DNA of 64,000 bases, taken from Trichomonas vaginalis G3. Lineage: Eukaryota; Parabasalia; Trichomonadida; Trichomonadidae. Position numbers and translations under genes: made by a program. The DNA lies in the NCBI RefSeq assembly GCF_026262505.1, contig NC_067207.1, positions 21,792,082 through 21,856,081 of the forward strand. The letters run 5' to 3'. The notes under the pieces are model-generated. The model did no database searches. It was given only the letters and a program-made list of their open reading frames with translations, and was not told the origin of the DNA. Positions 47,346-58,512 of the stretch are shown here, piece after piece. Every line of letters starts with the position of its first letter. The stretch's first letter is position 1.

Positions 47346-48937
47346 CTGCAAAATCTGCTCGATGGAAGCTGTCGTTATGCCAATCTGAGGAGCCCCAGCA
47401 GGTTTCATCGAACGAATCTTCAAAAGAGCATCTTCCGTGAAAAGTGCTATTGGTTTTGTAAACTTCTTTGCTTTCAATTCATCTGGACCGTCTCTGTCAC
47501 CAGTATATTGTATTTGAACTGTACCAACAGTTGAAATACCACCATAAAGTCTTCTGAGTCAGCAAATGGAATGCCAAGCCAAAAGTTTGAACGGTCTCCA
47601 TTTGTATATTGAGTGTTTTGAGCTCCTGTATGGGTCCATACTTTCACATATGGCATAATAGAACTTTGCATTTCAGGGTTAATGGTTGTTGTGAAGTTGT
47701 TGTTAAAGTTCATAGCATCTAATGTCAAGTTGTATGACCTCATATCCTCAACTGTAGAATATTCTTCTCTTGGATAGTATTTGCATCTATGTTTATATGG
47801 TATTTAATACCAGGGTTGTAGAAACAAGAATAGTCATTTATAGTTCGTCTGAACAGTACAAATAGTATCTGCATGTTTCATTGCAGTTGTCAAAGCAATA
47901 TCTGTTCTTGCACCTGGTCAGCACTTTGGTTTCCAACTTCACCTGCAAAGTCTTTGACAGATATTTGGTGTATAGGGAACATAAGTGGAACTGCAATATA
48001 TTTGGCAGCTAAAGCATTTGAAATATCTGGGTCCAACATATAGACTGCAAGTCTGCTTTCTATTCTCTTGCATTCAAACTTTTTCGCATGTGAACTTAAC
48101 TGGGTCCCAAGCAGTTCCAGCAGCATTGAAGTAGTAGTTTACTTCAGTGTTGAGGTTTGAGAAACCAAAGTCTAAGTCAACTTTGTCTTTGCAAAATTCG
48201 GCGAATGACGTTTGATTTGCTCCCTTTACGTCTGTAAGAGTGAATGGGTCTTGTGTTGGTGCAATGACTAAGTTATTTTTGCTTGGAGTAAGTTCGATAG
48301 AAATTTTTCCTGCCCAGTTTGGCAAGTATCTTAAAAACCTGAAGATGAGGAAAGATGACAAAGGAACTCTAAGTTTCAGTTTTACTTTGGTTACTGCTGC
48401 TGCAGTTTGTCCAGAAAGGTTAACATAAACTCCTGGAACGTTAGGGTCAAGTCTTCTTATTTTCTCAATGGTGGCATACTGGTCTGTTTGTTCTCTAGCT
48501 TGTGGTTGTACTGAGTTTCTCAAAGCGAACCATTCATAGTTTGCCCATGTTACTGTTTGAACTAAGTCAGAGTTAGAAATATATCTTAATCCCATGAAAA
48601 CTTCTGGAGCATATTGGTATCCGACATAGAAAATTCCATTGCAACCTTTCTTGTCAGACAACTTGGCAGAAGGTTTTATTTCAATGTCTTGTTCCACGTA
48701 TAAGAATGAGTTGTCAATAGAAATAATATGAAACCTGTCGCAAGCAATATCTACTGTTGTTGAAGAACCTTCTCCAAACTCACCTACGTTTCCATAAGAA
48801 ACAGCAGTTGTATATTCGTAAGTTCCAGGAACTATTTCTGACCTTCTAATGGCATTGTCGCATTCGTTATACCATTCGGAAACATTTCCATTCATAGCAT
48901 CCAAAACTGTTGGCGTTATATTCTGAGCGGCGTACAT
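47338..48937 (-). pseudogene. Major capsid protein, double jelly-roll type, broken copy
   Basis: Partner of the complete 535-residue gene 15230-16837, with MYAAQNITPTVLDAMNGN at the start and VPLSSFLIFRFLRYLPNWAG in the middle. The capsid block of B is broken, so B could not by itself make a shell. Confidence 0.85.
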
Positions 48938-48969
48938 TTCATATGAGTAAAAATATAGAATAGTTGGAT

Positions 48970-51001
48970 TTATATGTCATAATAGAACCCACGTGGACCA
49001 AGCTTTACTTTCTTCCTGACTGAGTTTTTAACTCTTCTTTTTTCCTTCATTGCCCTCTGCTTGAAGTTGTTGCATCTTTGCATTATGTTCATCTAGTATG
49101 TTGCAAATTTCCCATGTCCTTTTTGCCTTTTGGCTCTGGTCGCCCATCTCAGGTAACCTATATCCTAGAAAGAGTTTGTCATAGTCTGTATTTGAGTCTT
49201 CGCGTATTGTTTGCATGACTCTTTCCTGAGTTTCTGGTTCAAGCTCTTCAAACAGTGCCTGTCCATATGGAATATGCTCGTTTCCAAATATATGTTTTTT
49301 GTAGCCATTCTGGTTTTCTTTCCATGTTACCAACAATATCTTTTGTGAATGGGAAAGCTTTTACCCAATCTTTCAGTCTTGCGTCGTTTATTTCTGTAGT
49401 TGGTTTTATTTTGTCAAGGAACATGTTTTTCAATACTAACATTTCATTTGGTACTGTCCATTTGAGTTTTCTTAAATATTCATCCCTTCTCATTTCATTG
49501 TCTGCAAAGTAAGTTTTTATGACATTTTGTAAACTTTCATTTGCAAGGTCATGTACAATAGGTTTCTCTTCCTTCTCCCTCCCTAACTTTCTTTCTAAAC
49601 TCTTCACCAAATATACCATCTCTATGGTTCTGTGTAGTTCTTTGAGATAAATGTTCTAGAACGTCAGGTGTTATATTTCCATCAGCCATGTTCATTTCAT
49701 ACTGGTTCAAAATATCTGCATCTTTCATATCTTTCAATGGCATTAAAGCCGCGCTGAAAATACCAGCTATATCTGGTTCACCATTGACTTCCATTGCGTC
49801 TACAACTTCTTGGAATTGTGGTTGTAAGTTATGAACCACCTATCCGGGTTAGCTTTATGACCCCATCTCATTGTAGTTCCATCGTCTGCAGAAACAAAAG
49901 TAGGTTTGTTTCCATCTTGGTTAGGTTCTGAATGAACTTTAAACAATGTTTCATTTCTATATGTTTTCTTGAAATTTAACCTTTTATCTTCACCGAGTTC
50001 ATCCGAAGATTGAACGTTAAATGCTCGTAAGTAAAAAGGGTTGTTGTATTTGTGTACATTTTTTTCAGTTCTTCCATTCTATGCTGGATATTTTCATCTG
50101 ATGTTGGAGTCTTTTGTATGTCGGCAAACATTTTTCGATATTCTTCTACTATGTCAGCCGAATTTTTTTTAGACTCTTGGAAATATTCCATATTCTCCGC
50201 ATACTCTTGTTGAGGGTCAAGATTTTTCGGCTGTTCCAAATCTTCATCTAGTTCTGTGAGGTTAGTTTCCAAAGGAGTGACTTGTTCGTTTCCTTCAGGC
50301 TCTTCTAGCTGTTGTTGCTGAACTATTTCTTCCATGTCTGGTTGTATCTGAACTATTTCTTCCTGTGGAGTTTCTTGTACCTCATCTGCTGGCATTTCAT
50401 ATATTCCGAGACCGTTTTTAAAAAGTTCCCTATCTAAGTCATCCGGACTCATAAACCTTTCTTTTTTCGTTCCGTCTCTATTTTTTACGCGTTTCATGAA
50501 GAGAGTTGAATTATCATTTAGCTCTGACACCAAATATCTTGGAGTAAATTCAGTCATGTCATTTGGATGATATGCTATTAAATCATATCCCTTAGCGAGC
50601 TTGTATTTTCCAGGTTTGAAATTATATCCCATTTGGTGCTGAGCCATAAAGCTAAATAGGTTCGGGTCAGTATTTCCTTCCTTGAACTTTCTAATAGCTT
50701 CTTTATATCTGTCACTAAAGTCAAGAGTATCTGGGTAACCATACTCTTCCTTAAGCATTTTTAAGAATTCTTGGTTTCCTTGTTCTCTACTTCTTTTATG
50801 TCCTTGCTCTGTTTGTGCTGGTTGTTGTGCTGGTTGTGGAGGTGGTTGCGTGCTGGTTGTTGTGTTGGTTGTTGTGTTGGTTTTGGTTGTTGTTGTGTGC
50901 ATGCCTGTGTCTATGTCCATGTGACGATGTAAATGTGTTAGGTAGTCCTGGTGCAGGTGCTTCTCTTGGAGGTTTGGGTATATAAGTCCACCAGCTGGCA
51001 A
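48970..51001 (-). pseudogene. Large structural-type protein, broken copy
   Basis: Partner of 16870-18888. An extra Thr/Gln/Pro- and His-rich low-complexity stretch near the start (about 50815-50920, GTTGTTGTG-type repeats on the plus strand) is absent from A. Broken. Confidence 0.55.
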
Positions 51002-51049
51002 TATGTTCCATCTGCAGCGTAATGTCCTACTGACTTTTCGTTTTTAAGA

Positions 51050-52137
51050 AAGCATTTACTAGGTCTGTTTTTGGTCGTTGTAACTCTTTTTCTTGACTTT
51101 TCACAACAGTGCTCTACGGCGTCATAGGCACTTTGAACTGCCTGTCTCGTTGCTGCATCTGTTATTTTCGTCATATTTTGTGCTACTTCTCTTAACTCGT
51201 TGTCGAAACCTTCAGACTTCAGTTTCTTTCCAGATGAGAAGTCGTTCACTTGTTTTCAACCTTACTATGAAGAGCTTCGAAGGCGTTCTTAAGAGTCAGC
51301 ATTCGTTAAAGCTTCATTTGAACTATCTTCATCCGCTTGTATTTTTGCTTATTGACCCTATGAGTTGGGCTGCTTTAGCGTTGGCTTGGGCATCTAACCA
51401 GTCATTGTTCTTTTATATATTCTGCGCTTTTCATTGCCTTTTGCATAGCCGCGTCGTTATTTTTTACTTCTTGCTAAGTTTTCATACTGTACGGTTTGGT
51501 TTTGCAACTGTAAAAGTTTTCTGCCTTTACATTTGCTTCAAACTTCTTTTTATACTCATCGCTATCCATATATGTCTTCAGGGCTTTTTGTTTTATTTCT
51601 TCATCTTTCAGTATTTTATATTGAGTAGTTATGGTTTTTCAAATTTATGACATCTTGTTCCATTTTTGCTACTTCTGTTGCTTTTTCTGACACTTTTTTC
51701 GCATATTCCTCTGTACTTAGTTCTTTCAGTTGTTCTTCTTTCTTCTTTTCTCTACGTTTAACTCATTGAGTTTCTTTGTTGTCTGTCATATTCTAGTTTC
51801 TTTTCGTTTCACTTATTTGCTTCTGTATGTCTATGTTTGACTTTTTGACATCTGTTATTTGATTTTGAGTGAACTCAAATTCATTTGACTTTGAGGTTTA
51901 GGCTGTTCCGTCTGCAGCTCCACCATAGCCTGCCATTTTCGCTAAAGTGCCGCTCTTAAACCTCCACTCTGTGCACCAACAACTCGGTTTAAAAGCATAG
52001 GATTGCTTGACATTTGTTGCAACATAGTGGGGTCATTCATAATTTGTTGTTGCAACTGTTGTTGTGGTGTCAGTTTTACTATTGGATGTTTCAATGCTCT
52101 CTTCCTCTTACGTATATTCTTACGTACTACGTGGCAT
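51050..52137 (-). pseudogene. Long coiled-coil protein with basic N-terminus, broken copy
   Basis: Partner of 18948-20039. The coiled-coil character (QKQISE, KEEQLKEL-type heptads) is still visible. This is the most decayed part of B. Confidence 0.6.
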
Positions 52138-52366
52138 TTTAAGTGAAGTTAAAAAGCGGCTTTTGACAGATGTTTATATGAGACTTTTTGTTCAGCACAA
52201 AAAACTACTCGGTCAAAGTGTTGTCAGTTTTGTAAAATAACCGTCCTATCTCATTCTATAAGGGGGAAAGTCTTCTCAAGTATACTTCCTTGGAACGGCC
52301 CGTAACTTTTCCTGTAGCGACGATAGACCCTTACTTGTCCGGACAAAGTTATACTAAACATCTTCA

Positions 52367-52402
52367 GGGCTAGAGGGCACGAAGTGCCTGGAAGCCCCAT
52401 TA

Positions 52403-52441
<39 letters not shown>
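52367..52441. repeat. Right terminal repeat of copy B with nested hairpin and T-run
   Basis: GGGCT (52367-52371) pairs with AGCCC (52393-52397). The inner stem is GGCAC-GAA-GTGCC. It is followed by ATTACC and a T-run to 52442. Inverse of 27946-28031. Unlike copy A, only one hairpin unit precedes the end, and no methylase fragment. Confidence 0.88.
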
Positions 52442-52446
<5 letters not shown>

Positions 52447-52847
52447 ATCCCTTAGTTTTTCCTCACCTCCTACTAAAACTATAATTTTTTGAAAAAAATA
52501 AATTATAAAGGCTAAGTAGTATATGAGTGCGGGTTGTGTGACCTTTTTTGTAATCGTAAGAATCTCACATAATTGAATGATTTTTGAACATACTTCTGAA
52601 TAGCAGATTTTAAAAATTTATGAATAATTTATAAAAAGTTTTTATTCCTACAATTCCTATATTATCATTAATAAAAAGAATATTTTTGCATAGATTCCAA
52701 ATATGGTGTCAATTTATTTAAAAAATTTTGAATTCAATGAGTTATATCAAAAATAAAATTCTTGAATAGAGTAAAAAATTTAAATAATTTATTTAAATAT
52801 TTTCTTCTGACATTTATGAATAATTTATTTTTTTAATTCGTAAGAAA
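52447..52847. other. AT-rich spacer between copy B and copy C
   Basis: No coding signal and no recognisable terminal repeat. The left boundary of copy C must lie here or was removed. AATTTATTTTTTTAATTCGT just before 52848 may serve as leader of the first C gene. Confidence 0.4.
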
Positions 52848-53327
52848 ATGAGTGGATCAAGATTCGTAACCGTCAATCAATTAATGAATGCTCTTTCACC
52901 AATTCTTGAAAATGTTAAACAAGTTGATGTTTATTTCGATGATTATGTAGAAAGTTTATATTATAAAGGTAAGTTTAATATTAAACCCATTGCTTTTGCA
53001 TTTGATAATAAATTAATTGAAAATGCAAAAATTTGGGAATTAATTCCAGATATTGAATTTATAACAAATATTAATGATAAATGGTTTAAACGAATTCCAA
53101 CCACAAAAGTTCTTTGTAAATTAATGATCAAAACTGAGGAAAAAGAATTTAATGAATTTACATATCATCCAAATAAAGTTTCAGAACTAGAAAATGAAAA
53201 ACTTCAGAAAAAATTAAACGATAGACTTTCAAATGATCGTATTGAAAAAATAAATAAACTAGCAGAAGTTGCATTTAATAATGAAATATTTGATGAATAT
53301 AACCTTGAACTCAGTGATGGACTTTAA
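52848..53327 (+). CDS. Homolog of the 139-residue A/B protein (159 aa)
   Basis: FVTVNQLMNALSPIL, VDVYFDDYVESLYYKGKFNI and KPIAFAFDNKLIENAKIWEL follow the same order as FISVNKYMSGLKEEL, LNVYFYHFEK and VKFAIVTKNGAKFEDL in the A/B protein. The acidic tail is replaced by a helical NEIFDEYNLELSDGL end. The stop codon lies inside the palindromic block at 53319-53376. Function unknown. Its survival across lineages marks it as a core gene. Confidence 0.55.
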   Translation: MSGSRFVTVNQLMNALSPILENVKQVDVYFDDYVESLYYKGKFNIKPIAFAFDNKLIENAKIWELIPDIEFITNINDKWFKRIPTTKVLCKLMIKTEEKEFNEFTYHPNKVSELENEKLQKKLNDRLSNDRIEKINKLAEVAFNNEIFDEYNLELSDGL

Positions 53328-53376
53328 GTCCTGGGCACTTTGTGCCTTGAACTTTAAGTCCTGGACTTTAAGGACC
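53319..53376. repeat. Palindrome cluster resembling the A/B terminal hairpin
   Basis: GGACTTTAAGTCC twice, a central GGCAC-TTT-GTGCC hairpin and GGACTTTAAGGACC. The inner GGCACTT(T/C)GTGCC hairpin is the same as in the terminal repeats of A and B (GGCACTTCGTGCC). Could be a relic terminus or a terminator of the preceding gene. Confidence 0.6.
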
Positions 53377-53757
53377 CGGGCTCAACGAGTCATGATTTAT
53401 GATATCAATTATTTGATTCATTCTTTCTTCAATAATTTCTATTCTTTTTGTTAAATCATCAATTTTCATTAATGCGGTGATTCTTGATTGAGGAATAGAT
53501 TTCAAACTAACAACACCTTTTATTTTTGAAATTTTGAATCCATCAACTTTAAACATTTTATTCAATTTACATGTTGTCAATTCTTCAAATAATTTTTTAT
53601 TATTAGCATAATAGTCATTAAATTCTTCAACAGATGAAAAAATTTTTGTTTCAGTAATGGGTTTAACAATGTTTATTTTATTTTGAACATCTTCACTTTC
53701 ATTATTTCTTCCTCCTCTGTTTCATTTATTTTTAAAATCGGTTTCATTTATCATTAA
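53368..53757 (-). pseudogene. Small helical protein gene of copy C, apparently broken
   Basis: The readable part includes SVEEFNDYYANNKKLFEELT, then KMFKVDGFKISKIKGVVSLK, IDDLTKRIEIIEERMNQIID, ending at the palindrome cluster. Coiled-coil end. Not recognised. Confidence 0.35.
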
Positions 53758-53813
53758 ATAAAAATTAGAATATAAGTGATGAAATATATTTTTTAATTAA
53801 TATTAAATCAGAA

Positions 53814-54050
53814 ATGGCTGCAGGATTCTTTAAAAAGTTATGGGAAGGAATTAAGAAAGCTGCAAGTTGGGTTCATCAAAAATTAATTAAACCCATTGCA
53901 AACTTTTTGGCACCAGTAGCGAAAACGGCAGGAACTATCATAGGTGGAGTATTAGGTGCTAAAGCAGGTAATCCAGCGATGGGAGCACAAGCAGGTAACG
54001 CAGTTGGTGGAATTGCTGAAGGAATACTTAATAAAATAGGAGGAAAGTAG
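53814..54050 (+). CDS. pVI-like amphipathic minor virion protein (78 aa)
   Basis: MAAGFFKKLWEGIKKAASWV gives a basic amphipathic helix, then a proline-kinked middle (HQKLIKPIANFLAPVAK) and a glycine/alanine-rich hydrophobic end (TIIGGVLGAKAGNPAMGAQA). Same plan as 29545-29787 and 1470-1871. Likely membrane-active entry protein, by analogy with adenovirus VI. Confidence 0.55.
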   Translation: MAAGFFKKLWEGIKKAASWVHQKLIKPIANFLAPVAKTAGTIIGGVLGAKAGNPAMGAQAGNAVGGIAEGILNKIGGK

Positions 54051-54070
54051 TGGAAAAATAAATATTATTT

Positions 54071-54282
54071 TTATCTCAATATCGGTTGTAGTCGACGATA
54101 AACTTTATCTCCTTTATTTAATACTTCCCTTACCGGAACATTAGGTGCTATTTGTTCTGCAACGTCACTAATTGCTTCTTTATTCTTAAATATCCAATTT
54201 GCTCCTTCTTCATTGTTTCCCAAACTTTATGCGCTCCTCTTTTTACTTTATCCCATAACTTTTTAAAGAATCCTGCAGCCAT
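54071..54282 (-). pseudogene. Second pVI-like gene, convergent paralog, apparently broken
   Basis: Starts MAAGFFKKLWDKVKRGAHKV, clearly a duplicate of the start of the 53814 gene, on the opposite strand and tail to tail with it (20 bases apart). Confidence 0.55.
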
Positions 54283-54352
54283 AGTTGATTATTTCATTAA
54301 AATTAAAAATTCATTTTCATCTTTTAATTTTGATTTTTTTATTTCATCATAA

Positions 54353-55984
54353 ATGACGACTAACTATTTGGTGCCAAACACTAAACCATTAATGGAAATG
54401 TATTTCATTCATTCGAAAAGATAAATGAAATATTCGCAAAGAATGACGGTAGAAGATATTATAGAGAACTTGAAAGTTCATGCTATGACTCTGATACTCC
54501 ATATTTTGATGATAAACAAACTCATTTAAGAATTACAAATCCGGCTCATGATGTGAACAATTAGGTGACACATATATTAAACGCAAAGTTAAAGCAACTC
54601 TAGTTTCAAATAAAGCTTTCACATGTGATGCCGCTTTTAAATGCATGCGTTTATTCGTTGGTTATAAATCATCAAATCAAAGCTTTAAACAATTAGAAGT
54701 AGAAACCGAAAGAGGTGATGCCGGTTATCTTCAGATGGATTGCGCCCGTGAATCTTTCGCATTTGCAACATATAAACCAAAATCAGAAAGGAAAGTTAAA
54801 AAGTTTGTTCATTCGTTATATAATAATGTTCAAAAATATGATAACTCAGTATGTGGTAAATATATTGACCCTTCAGAAGTTTTCAAGAAAGCAAATGAAG
54901 AAGTTGATGTCACTTTTGATATGATTATTCCGGTAAATGATTTGTTAGCATTTCAGGCGTTCGATGATTATCCAAATCATTTGGTGAAATCATTTTGAAA
55001 TATTATGTTTTCAGGGATACTTTGGTATTTTGCAGGTTGACCCGTTAAGAGTTGCTGATTTACAAAATTACGTTTATGAAAAGATAACTGATGAAAATTA
55101 TGAAAAGATTATGAATCATGTTTATAAATACGATCGCAAATTCCAACAAATCGGACTTCCTGCAAAATTAATTACAAGCTTAGCCGCTACATCTGCTGAC
55201 GCAACAGTTGAAGACGTTATTATTTCATGCACAAAGATGGAAGTTTTAGAGGATAAATGCATTACACCAGGATACGGTTTAATTGAAGAATCAATTAAAG
55301 CAATACCACGTTTATTCAGTAAGGAAGATCCATTCATGATTCCAGCTCAACATATTGACGTTCGTTCACTAAATGGAGGTTGCATCACTCCTGAAGGTAT
55401 CAGTTCTGATTTCTCATACGCTCTTCATAATGTTACAGATGTTGTGTTAACATTTCCGAAGAATGCAATGCAAAGAACGGTTTTAGAAAATCCAATGCTT
55501 CGAGGTCTCCAGGTCACTATAGATTCCAGAAACTTCCCCGATCAAGCGATGACCACAGTGGGACATATTCTTTACACGTATGCTTCAAGCTTCTGATTTA
55601 GATGGAGTGAATGAATGCACAGAAGAATACGAGGACTCATTAACTAGACCACTGAATGATGATGGCACGCCATTAGCTAGAACATGGAAAGACCAAACTT
55701 CATTCTTATGCACTATTCCAGTTCAACGTGATGGAGCGGGTATATTCTTTGATGGATTAGAAACTTTCAACTCACAAGTTACAGTACAAGTGAAAGCTTA
55801 TCCAATCATTCAGGGTGAAAATGACACTTACTGTTCAAAGGTGACAAATCCTCCTCAGGTTTGGTTTACTAGGACTACATATTGGACATGGACACCGGAT
55901 GAAGGTTTGAAATATCATCCAACAGGTACACCACCACAGTATAGAAGTTCATATGATGAAATATTGATGAATAGAAATGTTTAA
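54353..55984 (+). pseudogene. Major capsid protein of copy C, broken
   Basis: Beta-rich region with capsid-like blocks: VDVTFDMIIPVNDLLAFQAF matches the ipL-x-fl-F strand pair of the A/B capsid, and DVVLTFPKNAMQRTVLENPM with LRGLQVTIDSRNFPDQAM the second jelly-roll. Length of the region (about 1.6 kb) fits a double jelly-roll capsid of about 540 residues. Broken. Confidence 0.65.
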
Positions 55985-56008
55985 AATTATAAATTTATTT
56001 TTGATTAA

Positions 56009-56829
56009 ATGGATTTAAATTCATCCACCCCTTATGAAGAATTAGCAGGAGTATATAATACATACGTAGATGATATGATTAATGAAGCATTGAGTGATAA
56101 TAGAAATGCTCTATCTAAGGAAAAATTAATGAAAATTCCATATTCTGAATGTTACTTAAATTCAATCACTGCAGCAATTGGTAAACAAAATAAAGGTAAA
56201 ACATTAACGATATTAAAACAAATTATCATTATTGCTAACACTTCACCCATTCATGTGTTAATTTATATCAACCGTTCAGGTTCACCTTCAGATGATACAT
56301 TTGAATCTTAAAGCATTTAATAAAAATTCCAATTATTTATTTATCACAAGAAGAAGCAGAAGATTATTTAAAAACTTTTTAATGTATAAAGAGTTATATA
56401 ATACAATCAAGAAGCAAGGATTAGAGGATAAAATTATTGATAAACAACGGGATGAATTATTTGAAACACTTTCTATTTCAAATTTTGATAAAGAATTTTT
56501 GCATTCACTAATTTTTCTAGATGATGCCGTGAAATCAAAACTAATAACTAATGAGAAATCATATTTTAATCAATTATTAACTCAATGTCGACACATTCAG
56601 TGTTCATTCTTTATGGCTGTTCAATACTTTAAAGCATTAAGCACAAACATTAAATCAAACCTGTCCACTTTTCATTTTCAGTGGTTTTAGTCGTCAACAG
56701 TTGAACGTTATGCTTTATCAAGTGAATTTACCAATGAGCATTAATGAACTTTACACACAATATCAACAATTAGGAGAACATGGAAAAATAATAGTTGATT
56801 TAAATAAAGGTTCCATTAAATTCGAATAA
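56009..56829 (+). pseudogene. A32-like packaging ATPase of copy C, broken
   Basis: Walker-A-like AAIGKQNKGKTLT near the start and Walker-B-like HSLIFLDDAV later, then a QCRHIQCSFFMAVQYFKAL sensor-like strand. This matches the order of A32-type packaging ATPases and the place beside the capsid gene. Broken. Confidence 0.65.
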
Positions 56830-56869
56830 CTTTTTATAATTAATTTTTATTTTTTATTTATAATTAAAC

Positions 56870-57761
56870 ATGACAGAAATTGCAAATCTTCTACAGGTTC
56901 CATTAAAACAAGGAACAAACAAAAAGGGTGCATATAATAGAACTATGAAAGTTCCAGACGGAATGAAAGAATTAGTCCACATTGTTGCCGGTCTTCAAAA
57001 GGATGTTAAACAAATGAGAAACGTTTTAACATTACCAGAAGCTCAAGCATATGCCAAACGTCATGGACCAAATTGGGAAGCACATGAAGCAGACATTACA
57101 GGACCAAATGGAAAGCCTGATGGAATAAATGAAGTCTTTGTTACTGATGGTCAAGGAAATATTAAAGTCATAAATGGGTATAAATTAACAATGACGGATT
57201 ATCCTAAACGTAAAGCATATAATGAACGTTATCCTTGCAATTTGATGAAAATGGAAAAGCTGTTAAACAATACGGAGACAGTGATGGACCAATTCTTCAT
57301 ACCGTCATAATCCATATTCTTATTTCAATGAAGAATTAAACGCTATTGAAGAGGGACCGGATGGATTACCACGATATGTTAATCAGTTTGATGGTCAATA
57401 TGCAAATTTGAGACCTGAAATTCCAGCTAAGAAATTCTTTAAAGTTGCTTTATTCGATCCAGTGTTCAATGAACAGAAAGAAGCAATGAAAGCAGAATTT
57501 AAACCAATTCAAGTGGCAAGAATTTCTTCATCTTCACTTTCAGAAGCGTTCAAGGAATTGATAAAGAAACCACTTTATTCTCAACAAGGTTATAACTTTG
57601 ATTTAATTAAAGAAAGTGATAGACGTAAATTAGAAAAATCGGATGGTTTTAAGAATGCATGTAATGAAATGATTAAAGATATTGTAAATGATAAAATAAG
57701 ACTGGAAGAAACTCAAACCATTATCAATAACATAATTGGTGCAGTTACAAAGAAAGTATAA
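56870..57761 (+). pseudogene. Structural protein with [13 protein letters not shown] block, broken
   Basis: The first part holds a strongly patterned block ([33 protein letters not shown]) that I associate with a conserved gene of Polinton-like viruses, though I cannot name it. The second part has a helical KNACNEMIKDIVNDKIRLEE end. Its place, after capsid and ATPase, suggests virion assembly. Broken. Confidence 0.45.
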
Positions 57762-57842
57762 GCAAACAAGGATGAACCTTGGGATATTACCGTAACAACT
57801 AAATAAAACTTTAAATATATTTTTCTTTTTTTTCAATTATAA

Positions 57843-58496
57843 ATGAGAAGACGTTTCACAAGTCAAAAGAACACAAACGCAAAAGCAGAGATTACGGTTG
57901 GTTATAATGTAAATGATGATAAATCACGAATTATTCAAAATGTTAAAGTTAATGTTAGTCCTGAATTAACAAGGTCAGCAACTCAACCAAATTTATTAAC
58001 TCGTGACTTACCGAAAAAGGAGGAGCAAAATAAAGAAGATGGAGACCCAATCATTTTAGCTGAACCAGGTAAAGAACCTGTTGAAATTCCCACTTATCCA
58101 ACATACCCAGCACCACTTGATAACCCATATAAAATAGACATTAATTCTGAATTAATGAAAATATATCGCGATATCATAACTGATAATTATGATTCAATAA
58201 TAAATTTAATTGACCAATCCGGTTTAATTATTTTACCTTATGAATCATTAATTCACATTATCGCCATTCTTTGTGATGTTCAAGATTCAGACGTGAAGAT
58301 TCAATTTTTCATAGATGATGAGGTTTCATGCTGCGGAACAGTTGCAAAAATAAATCCTATAAAGGATATTAGCACAATTAAGATATCAAAGAACGGAACA
58401 ACAACTGAACTTCATTTAACATATAATGATATTTATAATAAAATAGTTGATGAATATAAAATATCACTTGAAAAATTCTTTGTTAAGGCTATTTAA
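57843..58496 (+). CDS. SCCG-motif virion-associated protein (217 aa)
   Basis: Basic N-terminus MRRRFTSQKNTNAKAEITVG, a proline-rich linker (IPTYPTYPAPLDNPYKIDIN), then a globular C-terminus with VSCCGTVAKINPIKDIS and NDIYNKIVDEYKISLEKFFV. The C-terminal domain matches the A/B gene at 14317-14897. Complete here. Confidence 0.6.
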   Translation: MRRRFTSQKNTNAKAEITVGYNVNDDKSRIIQNVKVNVSPELTRSATQPNLLTRDLPKKEEQNKEDGDPIILAEPGKEPVEIPTYPTYPAPLDNPYKIDINSELMKIYRDIITDNYDSIINLIDQSGLIILPYESLIHIIAILCDVQDSDVKIQFFIDDEVSCCGTVAKINPIKDISTIKISKNGTTTELHLTYNDIYNKIVDEYKISLEKFFVKAI

Positions 58497-58512
58497 TATT
58501 CAAGCATTAACA

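Larger units (their letters stand above)
27946..52441. mobile_element. Maverick/Polinton element, copy B (both ends present, about 24.5 kb)
   Basis: Bounded by inverted terminal repeats: an A-run plus AGGTAGTGGGGCTTCC on the left, the inverse plus a T-run on the right. TAATT occurs immediately outside both ends (27941-27945 and 52442-52446), a candidate 5-bp target duplication, although the flanking A/T runs blur it. Contents are those of a full Polinton: integrase, pPolB, packaging ATPase, major and minor capsid, plus fibre, SF3 helicase, KilA-N proteins and adenine methylase. It is inserted 44 bases behind the PLP gene stop. The element looks broken, very roughly ten to twenty breaks concentrated in the right third, but replication genes are whole. 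Close to copy A, hence young. Confidence 0.95.
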
